A stretch of 5,186 nucleotides of DNA from Dehalococcoidia bacterium (GTDB taxonomy: Bacteria; Chloroflexota; Dehalococcoidia; JACPQF01): NCBI GenBank assembly GCA_030650265.1, contig JAUSEJ010000114.1, positions 1-5,186 on the forward strand. The letters are read 5' to 3'. The notes beneath the pieces are model-generated. The model saw nothing but the letters and a program-made list of their open reading frames with translations. It was not told the DNA's origin and did no database searches. Shown here piece after piece: positions 1 to 5,186 of the stretch. The translations under genes and the position numbers were made by a program. The number at the start of each line of letters is the position of its first letter. Position 1 is the stretch's first letter.

Positions 1-80
1 TAGCCACTATCGGACTAGAGACGGAATACATATTAGCAGGTAGTTCTGGCGGTACAAGCAAGCTGCTTTGTGTGCTTGAA

Positions 81-109
81 TTGCCTTGCTTCAACGATCG
101 CAGTCTAAT
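81..109 (+). promoter_or_regulatory. Candidate sigma70-type promoter
   Basis: A -35-like TTGCCT (81-86, 4 of 6 consensus bases) is separated by exactly 17 nt from a -10-like TCTAAT (104-109, 5 of 6). Transcription would start near 116-117, leaving a leader of about 73 nt before the GTG of the SDR gene. There is no extended -10 TG. The spacing and -10 are good and the -35 is mediocre; such matches arise by chance, so this is only a candidate. It is the best one I found ahead of the cluster. Confidence 0.33.
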
Positions 110-175
110 GCGAGTAAGGTTCCGTCCGTCACATGGCTTAGGTGGTTGAGATCACGAGCACAATAAGATTTAAGT

Positions 176-182
176 GGAGGTG
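176..182 (+). promoter_or_regulatory. Ribosome-binding site of the SDR gene (GTG start)
   Basis: GGAGGTG lies 5' of the GTG at 190, with 9 nt between GGAGG and the start. An in-frame TGA at 181-183 lies just upstream and the next in-frame Met is only at residue 21, inside the glycine-rich nucleotide-binding motif. The GTG is therefore the only workable start. Confidence 0.85.
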
Positions 183-189
183 AAGCATC

Positions 190-1056
190 GTGAAAGACTT
201 TTTTGGCTACGCGGGCAAGCGGGTGATTGTCGATGGCGCCGCATCGGGAATGGGGCTGGCGGCAACCAAGGTTCTGGTTGAATTAGGGGCAGAGGTATAT
301 GCGCTCGACTGGAAAGATGTACCGGCGGAAGGTATCAAGAAGTACATCCATGTTGATCTGCGCGATAAGGACTCCATCGACGCCGGCCTGGCGCAGGTTC
401 CCGGTAAAGTAGACAGCCTGTTCTGTTGCGCCGGGCTGCCGGGCAAGCCATTTCCCGAGTTTGACGTGTTCATGGTGAACTTTATTGGACACCGGCATCT
501 TATCGAGAGCATGATTCCGCGCATGAATGAGGGCAGCGCTATTTCCTTTATCTCGTCGGTGGCTGGACTAGGATGGAAGGAGAACTTCGCCAAAATCAAG
601 CCAATGCTGGACACGCGAAGCTTCGAAGAAGCGAAGGCCTGGTTGGAGGCCCATCCAGAGTTCATCGTGCCAAGGGGATACGGGCCCTCGAAGCAGTGCA
701 CGACGGCCTATGTGATGACGAAGGCCGAAGAGCTTGCGAGGAAGGGGCTGCGAATCAACGTCCTTAGCCCGGGGTCGACTGCTACGCCGATTCTGGCCAA
801 TTTCATAGACATTGGTGGCAAAGACCGGATCGACTACTGGACCGTCAACGGACGATATGCAACGCCGGAGGAAATGGGCGAGCCGATGGTCTTCCTGAAC
901 AGCAACATGGCCAGCTACATCAGCGGGTTCGATCTTGTCGTGGTTAACGCCAGGCTTGCCGGAGACATGATCGATCAGCTCGAGAAAACCGGGAAGTATG
1001 GAGGGCCCGGAGCGCTGAGCCCCAAACCAAAATACGAAACTGAACAGAAAAGCTAG
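190..1056 (+). CDS. Short-chain dehydrogenase/reductase (SDR), 3-alpha-hydroxysteroid dehydrogenase-like
   Basis: Predicted soluble, cytoplasmic NAD(P)-dependent oxidoreductase of the classical SDR family, 288 aa (family about 250-290), complete. In order: Rossmann glycine motif G16-A-A-S-G20-M-G22, preceded by D15 where Thr is usual; acidic D40 at the end of the second strand, which in this family favours NAD(H) over NADP(H); CCAG (79-82) in place of NNAG; N97; S122/S123 as the catalytic serine; Y164-x-x-x-K168; and a PG motif at 194-195 followed by STATP. About 40 residues separate the Ser and Tyr, more than in most classical SDRs. This, with LFCCAG and the SPGSTATPIL stretch, recalls the Comamonas 3-alpha-hydroxysteroid dehydrogenase/carbonyl reductase and coniferyl alcohol dehydrogenase group. 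The real substrate is unknown; 'SDR oxidoreductase' is firm, the steroid-type label is only a resemblance. It is the first gene of the cluster, 14 nt ahead of the amidohydrolase, so probably cotranscribed with it. Confidence 0.93.
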   Translation: MKDFFGYAGKRVIVDGAASGMGLAATKVLVELGAEVYALDWKDVPAEGIKKYIHVDLRDKDSIDAGLAQVPGKVDSLFCCAGLPGKPFPEFDVFMVNFIGHRHLIESMIPRMNEGSAISFISSVAGLGWKENFAKIKPMLDTRSFEEAKAWLEAHPEFIVPRGYGPSKQCTTAYVMTKAEELARKGLRINVLSPGSTATPILANFIDIGGKDRIDYWTVNGRYATPEEMGEPMVFLNSNMASYISGFDLVVVNARLAGDMIDQLEKTGKYGGPGALSPKPKYETEQKS

Positions 1057-1070
1057 CGCTGGGGGATTCA

Positions 1071-2027
1071 ATGATCATTGATTCTCATTATCACACGATC
1101 GGGGCTCTCGGCGACGCGCAGGCTGCCGCTGCCTGGGCCGAACGCGGCTACGAAGTCTACGGGCCAGGCAGCAGGTCAGGCATGCAGCGGATAGGTCTAT
1201 CGTTTGAGGATTTCAAACGGCGATTCTTGGACTTCATCGACGACCCTGATGGCGAGAAGTTGTTGGAGAGGATGTCCCGGGGCGGCGTTGACGTCACCGT
1301 CATCTGTGTCACCGACAACTCGCAGCGGTATACGACCGTCGACGATCTGTTGTCTGTCAATCGGGATCTCGCCGAGTTTGCCAACAGAAGTAAAGGGAGA
1401 ATCCTCGCCCTGGCGGGCGTGGACCCTCGCCGGAAAGAGGCTCCGGAGATCTATCGCCGCTGTATCGAAGAGTATGGCATGCGGGGTCTGAAGTTCCATC
1501 CCTACCGGGGTTACTATCCCAACAGCGAAGAGGCCTATGCGGTCTTGAAAGTGGCCGAGCGACTGGGAACGCCTGTGCTGGTGCACACTGGCATTATGCC
1601 AGCGCCGCATGCACCAGCGCCGTCAACCTACAAGTATGCCCGGGTTGGTCTCCTAGACGAAGTTGCCCAGAACTTCCCCGGCTTGAAGATCATTGCCGGC
1701 CACTGCGGACGGTTCGACTTTCGCGAGTGGGCCTCGGTTGCCGAGGCGAGGCCAAACCTTTATGGCGACCTCTCCAATTGGCAACTGTTCGCCGCCGCCA
1801 ACTACGAGCGCTTCTGCCACTATTTGCGGGAGATGCTGGACATCGCCGGAACAGATAGCCTGCTGTTTGCCAGCGACGGGCATATCTTCGAGGCTCTCGT
1901 ACCCAACGCCCAGTGGATTCGGATTCTGCGGGACCTGCCGCGCAAAGCCCCTCCGGGCCTGAAGTTTACGGAGGAGGAGATAGCGGCGATACTGGGCGGC
2001 AACGCCCAGAGGATATTTGGCTTGTAG
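1071..2027 (+). CDS. Amidohydrolase family protein (Amidohydro_2, TIM-barrel metal-dependent hydrolase or decarboxylase)
   Basis: 318 aa, complete, cytoplasmic (no signal peptide). The layout is that of the Amidohydro_2 branch of the amidohydrolase superfamily, which includes ACMSD-type decarboxylases, lactonases and other C-N or C-C hydrolysing enzymes. Visible motifs: N-terminal D4-S-H6-Y-H8 metal-binding motif at the end of strand 1; GLKFHP (139-144); VHTG with H172; AGHCG with H211; FASDG with D269, the usual metal or general-base aspartate; and a C-terminal GGNAQRIFGL typical of the family's last helix. All expected metal ligands are present, so it should be active. The reaction cannot be chosen from sequence alone. 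The ATG start follows GGGGGA (1061-1066), a modest ribosome-binding site with 5 nt between GGGGG and the ATG. The short gap after the SDR stop suggests one transcript and consecutive steps on one compound (inference). Confidence 0.92.
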   Translation: MIIDSHYHTIGALGDAQAAAAWAERGYEVYGPGSRSGMQRIGLSFEDFKRRFLDFIDDPDGEKLLERMSRGGVDVTVICVTDNSQRYTTVDDLLSVNRDLAEFANRSKGRILALAGVDPRRKEAPEIYRRCIEEYGMRGLKFHPYRGYYPNSEEAYAVLKVAERLGTPVLVHTGIMPAPHAPAPSTYKYARVGLLDEVAQNFPGLKIIAGHCGRFDFREWASVAEARPNLYGDLSNWQLFAAANYERFCHYLREMLDIAGTDSLLFASDGHIFEALVPNAQWIRILRDLPRKAPPGLKFTEEEIAAILGGNAQRIFGL

Positions 2028-2147
2028 GCGATTTGGAGTACGGAGCGCAGGAGGTGGACGGGGCAGGTCAAGTTCAGATAACAAGATTATGAAGCAATGG
2101 TGTCTGCGCCAAAGAGCGTGAAGCAAAGTGAGGAAGGAGTGTCAGAA
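2028..2147 (+). other. Intergenic gap before the binding-protein gene
   Basis: This 120-nt gap between the amidohydrolase stop and the preferred start of the binding protein has no recognisable gene. It holds an AGGAGGTGG (about 2050-2058) that looks like a strong Shine-Dalgarno sequence but has no start codon at a useful distance. A ten-codon ATG frame (2089-2121) has no ribosome-binding site. I see no convincing promoter or terminator, so read-through from the enzymes is possible, but a separate promoter cannot be excluded. Confidence 0.5.
2132..2139 (+). promoter_or_regulatory. Ribosome-binding site that sets the binding-protein start at TTG 2148
   Basis: GGAAGGAG ends 8 nt before the in-frame TTG at 2148. 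The in-frame ATG at 2097 has no purine-rich site at the right distance. Starting at TTG also yields a textbook lipoprotein signal peptide instead of one with a 17-residue polar extension. Confidence 0.82.
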
Positions 2148-3338
2148 TTGTCGAAAATCTATCGCGCCATCAGCATTCTCATATTAATAGTATTGGTTTC
2201 CAGCCTGGTTCTCGTTGGCTGTGGCGACAACTCGGGGTCCAGCGCCCTTACGGGACCAATCAAGATCGGCTGGACCGGTCAGCTATCTGGACCGGCGTCC
2301 GCTTACGGGATCCCGGGACAGAACGAATTCAAAATGGCAATCGACCAGATTAATGCCAAGGGTGGCGTCCTCGGCCAAAAGCTTGAGGTGATCTACCTTG
2401 ATGATCGTGGCGACGCTACCCAGCAAATGACTAATGTTCGGCAACTGGTAGAGAAAGAGGGCGTCGTCTTCATAGTCGGCGGCAATAGTGCCCCGGCAGC
2501 GGTTTTGCCCTATCTTGCCGAGCAAAAGGTGCCGAATGTTTTCACTAGTGCCCCGGCGGAATTCACCGATCCCGCCAAATATCCATATGCCTTTGGCGTA
2601 CTCTACACCACACCGCAGGTAGTTCAGGTGGCATCAGAGTACATGGTGAAGAAGCTGGGAATAAAGAAGTTAGGCTCGATCGCCCCAAGCTCGGCTGCGT
2701 GCAAGGACCAGGAGGCCGCCGCAGCGGACTTCGTCAAGAATGCCGGCGGAACGCTGGTCGGCTCTGAGTTCGTGAATGTTGGTGATCTTGATATGACGGC
2801 TCAACTGCAGAAGCTAAAGGCCGCCGGCGCCGAAGGTCTCCTCTTGTGGACCAACGTGCCGGAGACCCCCAAGACACTTTTGAACATGAAGTCGATGGGC
2901 TGGGATATCCCTGTTTCAGGCGCTGCTGGCTTGGCTGCCGCGTCGGGTGTCGCGCTCGCCGGTCCGGATGCCTATAAGAAGGTGTACGCGGCCTGGTGGA
3001 AAAGTATGCAATACTCCGGGAGCCCAGACAACCTTCCCCAGAGGTCTAAAGATTTCATCGCGAACTTGAAGAAGACTTATGGCGACAAGGCCGATTTTAG
3101 CTGGGCTGGCAAAATGAATGACCAGGCCTTTGTGATCAGGACGGGAATTGAGCGGGCCAAGAGCACAAATCCCGACAAGATTAAGGCGGCGCTCGAGAGC
3201 GCACCGCTCACTGATACCGTAGCCGGAAAGCTTGTCTACACGGCTAAGGACCATTCGGGAAGCCCGCCTGAGGAACTGGCCTTGGGCATGGCGGCGACCA
3301 ATAAGGATGGCACCATGCAACTGGCGCCCAACCAGTAG
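2148..3338 (+). CDS. ABC transporter substrate-binding lipoprotein, branched-chain amino acid type (Peripla_BP_6)
   Basis: Extracytoplasmic solute receptor of a Liv/HAAT-family importer, 396 aa from the TTG at 2148; a longer reading from ATG 2097 gives 413 aa. Signal peptide: short basic n-region (K3, R6), hydrophobic core about 8-23, lipobox L22-V-G-C25, so Cys25 should be lipidated and anchor the protein to the outer face of the membrane. The mature part begins with a short Gly/Ser-rich linker, then IKIGWTGQLSGPASAYG (38-54), the usual first strand and ligand loop, then INAKGGVLGQKLEVIYLDD (68-86), VFIVGGNSAPA (108-117), and a second lobe from about 157 (VVQVASEYMVKKLG). These are family signatures of the two-lobed type I binding fold. 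Full length and intact. The ligand is not predictable: the family binds Leu/Ile/Val but also amides, urea and aromatic or other carboxylates, and the enzyme neighbours suggest a non-amino-acid solute. It is followed by a hairpin, then the permeases. Confidence 0.93.
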   Translation: MSKIYRAISILILIVLVSSLVLVGCGDNSGSSALTGPIKIGWTGQLSGPASAYGIPGQNEFKMAIDQINAKGGVLGQKLEVIYLDDRGDATQQMTNVRQLVEKEGVVFIVGGNSAPAAVLPYLAEQKVPNVFTSAPAEFTDPAKYPYAFGVLYTTPQVVQVASEYMVKKLGIKKLGSIAPSSAACKDQEAAAADFVKNAGGTLVGSEFVNVGDLDMTAQLQKLKAAGAEGLLLWTNVPETPKTLLNMKSMGWDIPVSGAAGLAAASGVALAGPDAYKKVYAAWWKSMQYSGSPDNLPQRSKDFIANLKKTYGDKADFSWAGKMNDQAFVIRTGIERAKSTNPDKIKAALESAPLTDTVAGKLVYTAKDHSGSPPEELALGMAATNKDGTMQLAPNQ

Positions 3339-3350
3339 AAAAACGATCTA

Positions 3351-3402
3351 AGTAGGAGAGGTTGGTCCCTCTGTAGAAGGACCAACCTCTCCTACTGATT
3401 TT
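3351..3402 (+). terminator. Perfect 18-bp intercistronic hairpin, possible partial terminator or mRNA stabiliser
   Basis: Left arm AGTAGGAGAGGTTGGTCC (3351-3368) and right arm GGACCAACCTCTCCTACT (3379-3396) are exact reverse complements around a 10-nt loop (3369-3378). GA then TTTT (3399-3402) follow. The stem is long and has 10 G-C pairs of 18, but the T-run is short and offset by two bases, so termination is probably incomplete. It starts 12 nt after the binding-protein stop and ends well before the ribosome-binding site of the LivH-type gene. Such hairpins after binding-protein genes are known to raise binding protein over permease, by partial termination or by blocking 3' exonuclease (as in malE-malF). 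That role here is inference. Confidence 0.8.
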
Positions 3403-3442
3403 GGCGACTGCTTGGTGGATATAGTCTTTAGAGGAGAATGGG

Positions 3443-4333
3443 ATGGAGTTCACCGAGTTCATTGAAACCATCGTTCGCAGCCTGGCGATTGGCAGCGTCT
3501 ATGTCCTGATTGGCCTGGGCTACAATACGGTCTACGCTCCCACCAATGTCTTCAACTTCGCCCAGGGCGAGTTCTTCATGTTTGGTGGGGTTCTGGCGTT
3601 TACTCTTTGGGTTACCGTGGCTTTGCCTCTTCCGTTTGTTATTGTCCTCGTCCTGGCCGCGGCGGCCTTGCTGGGCTATTTTGAGGAGCTCGTGGCGGTG
3701 AAACCCATCGGCTACCGGACTGGAACCATTGGCTGGATGCTTACCTGTATGGGCTTTGCCTGGATCTTCCACAACTTCGCTCAGTCGTATTGGGGAACGG
3801 CACCCCTGAAGTTCCCGTCTTTCCCCGGGGTCGCGATCGAGCCAATGAATTTGCTGGGCTTCTCAGTTGTTCCCCAATACCTGCTCATGATCGTTGCCGC
3901 CCTGGTGGTGGCCCTCACCCTCGAGCAATTCTACGCCCGCACGTTGATAGGCAAAGCGATGATGGCTACGTCCGAAGATCGTAATGCCGCCAGCTTGAGA
4001 GGGATCAACGTGGCCCGCATCAGTGGTTTGGCCTTTGCCATTGGTTGTGCTTTGACGGCGCTAGGCGGTCTCATCATGGCGCCGATCACCTTTGCCTACG
4101 TAAACGCCGGCAATGCCGGGATGATGAAAGGCTTTATCGCCGTGGCTGTGGGTGGCGTTGGCAACAACAGAGGTTGCCTGATCGGTGGCTTCTTACTGGG
4201 GTTATTGGAGATCTTTGGCACCCGCTTTGTGCCCGTGGATTACCGCGATAGCATCGCGCTGGGATTCCTTCTCCTTGTTCTTCTCGTACGACCAATGGGA
4301 ATATTTGGCAGACCCAGTTTGCGGCGGGTTTAG
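3443..4333 (+). CDS. livH: Branched-chain amino acid-type ABC transporter permease, LivH-like
   Basis: Inner-membrane permease subunit (BPD_transp_2 family), 296 aa, full length and intact. It would form the translocation channel with the LivM-like protein encoded next. Family signatures: a first hydrophobic segment about 10-30 leading into NVFNFAQGEFFMFGG (35-49; many relatives have NFAHGEF); hydrophobic segments about 45-79, 95-113, 145-162, 192-220, 230-258 and 270-287; the cytoplasmic ATPase-coupling loop ATSEDRNAASLRGINV (175-190), which matches the 'A..(E)D..AA...GI' pattern; GFIAVAVGGVGNNRG (230-244); and the ending LLVRPMGIFGR. The start ATG at 3443 has GAGGAG (3431-3436) with 6 nt spacing. 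Another ATG at 3438 is out of frame and too close to that site. The gene symbol marks family membership; the transported solute may not be leucine. Confidence 0.93.
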   Translation: MEFTEFIETIVRSLAIGSVYVLIGLGYNTVYAPTNVFNFAQGEFFMFGGVLAFTLWVTVALPLPFVIVLVLAAAALLGYFEELVAVKPIGYRTGTIGWMLTCMGFAWIFHNFAQSYWGTAPLKFPSFPGVAIEPMNLLGFSVVPQYLLMIVAALVVALTLEQFYARTLIGKAMMATSEDRNAASLRGINVARISGLAFAIGCALTALGGLIMAPITFAYVNAGNAGMMKGFIAVAVGGVGNNRGCLIGGFLLGLLEIFGTRFVPVDYRDSIALGFLLLVLLVRPMGIFGRPSLRRV

Positions 4334-4340
4334 GGAGGTG
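4332..4340 (+). promoter_or_regulatory. Ribosome-binding site of the LivM-like gene (TTG start), overlapping the livH stop
   Basis: AGGGAGGTG overlaps the last bases of the TAG stop (4331-4333) of the upstream permease gene and lies 7 nt (from GGAGG) before the TTG at 4346. The overlap implies translational coupling of the two permeases, and the strength and spacing of the site decide the TTG start. Confidence 0.82.
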
Positions 4341-4345
4341 GCGGC

Positions 4346-5186
4346 TTGTCTGTAGATATTACGAAGACCCAGGGCAAGGCAGCACCGCCCGATGGTACCG
4401 GACTAAGGGCGGGTCTGCGCTCCCCCTTGTTTGTCGGATCGGTGATCGTCGCCATATTGGCTCTCGTCGCCCCGACGTTCATCCGCGGGTACTATCTCTA
4501 TATGCTGGAGCTACTCGCCATCTATACGATCATTGCTATGGGCCTGAATATAGTTGCTGGCTACGCTGGCCAACTGTCCATGGGGCATACGGGTATCTAC
4601 GCCGCTGGCGCCTATGTTTCAGCTCTCATGGTCATCAATCTCAAATTGCCCTTTCCGGTGGCGGTGCTCGGCGCCATAGTGGCTGGCGCCATCGTCGGGC
4701 TGATCCTGGGGATACCTTCACTTCGCCTCGGCCACTGGTACCTCGCCATGGTTACCCTTGGTTTCGCTCTGGTTGTGCCGCAACTGCTGCTCGAATGGGA
4801 GCCACTAACGAGGGGCGTTACCGGACTGCTGGTTCCGGCGGTCAAGCTCTTTGATATCAAGCTCGACAAGGTGAGCTACTACTACCTGATAATAGTTGCC
4901 GCCTTTGTCATTTTTGTGCTGGGGCGGAACCTGATAAGCTCCCGCTGGGGCCGGGCTTTCATCGCCGTGAGGGACCACGAGGTCACCGCCGAAGCGACGG
5001 GTATCTCGCTTTACCAGGTGAAGCTCAGTGCCTTTGTGATCAGTTCCGTAAGCGCCAGCCTCGCCGGGGCGCTTTATGGTCCTTTGGTCGGCTTTCTCAG
5101 CCCCGATATCTTCAGCATCGATAGTTCCATAATCTTTCTGTTGTCGATAGTAGTTGGCGGTATGGGTACTCTCGTTGGTCCGATAG
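4346..5186 (+). CDS. livM: Branched-chain amino acid-type ABC transporter permease, LivM-like (3' end outside window)
   Basis: Second inner-membrane permease subunit (BPD_transp_2), partner of the LivH-like protein. The frame is open from TTG 4346 to the window end: 280 codons plus one base, no stop. LivM proteins usually have about 300-350 residues, so a few tens of residues are missing. A polar, Ala/Pro/Gly-containing N-terminus (1-27) precedes the first membrane segment (about 29-46). Signatures: GLNIVAGYAGQLSMGHTGIYAAGAY (66-90); PSLRLGHWYLAMVTLGFA (124-141), where relatives usually have LRLRG-YLAI-TL; TRGVTGL (155-161), normally TGG--GL; the ATPase-coupling loop AVRDHEVTAEATGISLYQVKLSAF (207-230); and VVGGMGTLVGPI (269-280) at the edge. 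It begins 12 nt after the livH stop and is probably coupled to it. The ATPase genes (livG, livF) would be expected next. Confidence 0.93.
   Translation, partial: MSVDITKTQGKAAPPDGTGLRAGLRSPLFVGSVIVAILALVAPTFIRGYYLYMLELLAIYTIIAMGLNIVAGYAGQLSMGHTGIYAAGAYVSALMVINLKLPFPVAVLGAIVAGAIVGLILGIPSLRLGHWYLAMVTLGFALVVPQLLLEWEPLTRGVTGLLVPAVKLFDIKLDKVSYYYLIIVAAFVIFVLGRNLISSRWGRAFIAVRDHEVTAEATGISLYQVKLSAFVISSVSASLAGALYGPLVGFLSPDIFSIDSSIIFLLSIVVGGMGTLVGPI

Larger units (their letters stand above)
1..189. other. Upstream intergenic region, no recognisable gene
   Basis: No gene is recognised here. One + strand frame is open from position 3 to a TGA at 147-149 (48 codons). It could be the tail of a gene entering from the left, but its translation shows no family motif. 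The region is slightly more AT-rich than the genes that follow. It contains a candidate promoter and a set of short AAGCA/TGCTT inverted repeats (55-91), and it ends in the ribosome-binding site of the SDR gene. It most likely holds the 5' control region of the cluster, which is inference. Confidence 0.45.

Noticed and set aside
3..149. Open + strand frame at the left edge, possible tail of an upstream gene
   Set aside because: Only 48 codons with no recognisable motif. It may be chance; the left flank would be needed to decide.
568..1071. Long minus-strand open frame (167 aa) opposite the SDR gene, and similar frames opposite the other genes
   Set aside because: It lies wholly opposite a well-supported SDR gene, has no family motifs and no plausible ribosome-binding site; these are shadow frames of coding DNA.
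2089..2121. Ten-codon ATG frame that could be a leader peptide
   Set aside because: No ribosome-binding site, no run of regulatory codons and no attenuator hairpin after it.
2486..2557. 12-bp direct repeat TAGTGCCCCGGC, copies at 2486-2497 and 2546-2557, exactly 60 bp apart
   Set aside because: Both lie in the same reading frame of the binding protein and encode a repeated SAPA motif at two strand ends of the fold; best explained by protein sequence, not by a DNA element.
3399..3425. TATAGT (3420-3425) as a -10 box for a separate permease promoter
   Set aside because: No -35 match at 16-18 nt upstream, and the implied start would fall inside the ribosome-binding site.
3386..3437. Pairing of the hairpin right arm (CTCCT, 3389-3393) with the LivH ribosome-binding site (AGGAG, 3432-3436) as a translational switch
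   Set aside because: Only about 5 bp are possible, against a perfect 18-bp local stem that would always win.
3438..3509. Out-of-frame ATG (23-codon frame) just before the LivH start
   Set aside because: It sits only 1 nt after the GAGGAG site, too close for initiation, while the ATG at 3443 has good spacing and encodes the permease.

Overview
The window is one strand-consistent gene cluster, with all five genes on the + strand. It reads as a catabolic and uptake cassette: two soluble enzymes (a short-chain dehydrogenase/reductase and a metal-dependent amidohydrolase-fold enzyme), followed by the first three parts of a branched-chain amino acid-type (Liv/HAAT family) ABC importer. These parts are a lipoprotein substrate-binding protein, a LivH-type permease and a LivM-type permease. 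The LivM gene runs off the right edge, and the ATPase genes (LivG/LivF) would be expected just beyond it.

Layout. 1-189: no recognisable gene; a possible sigma70-like promoter (81-109) sits in a small cluster of AAGCA/TGCTT inverted repeats. 190-1056: SDR with a GTG start. 1071-2027: amidohydrolase, 14 nt after the SDR stop. 2028-2147: 120-nt gap. 2148-3338: substrate-binding lipoprotein, with its start moved to a TTG that has a strong ribosome-binding site. 3339-3442: intergenic region holding a perfect 18-bp hairpin. 3443-4333: LivH-type permease. 4346-5186: LivM-type permease, TTG start, cut by the window end.

How the genes may work together (inference). The importer would bring in a small organic solute, and the two enzymes would oxidise or reduce it and hydrolyse or decarboxylate it. 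Binding proteins of this family take amino acids but also aromatic acids, amides, urea and other carboxylates. A neighbouring SDR and Amidohydro_2-type enzyme make a non-amino-acid substrate plausible, but the sequence does not name it. The hairpin between the binding-protein gene and the permease genes is well placed to give more binding protein than permease.

Organism. The DNA is moderately GC-rich. Strong Shine-Dalgarno sequences precede GTG and TTG starts, and the binding protein is a lipoprotein (lipobox LVGC), as is typical of cells that anchor binding proteins in the membrane. This fits a monoderm-like bacterium such as a Chloroflexota or Bacillota (clostridial) member. It is a low-confidence guess with no phylogenetic marker in view. 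I see no mobile element, CRISPR array, RNA gene or clearly new system; the window is an ordinary but substrate-orphan transport and catabolism operon.
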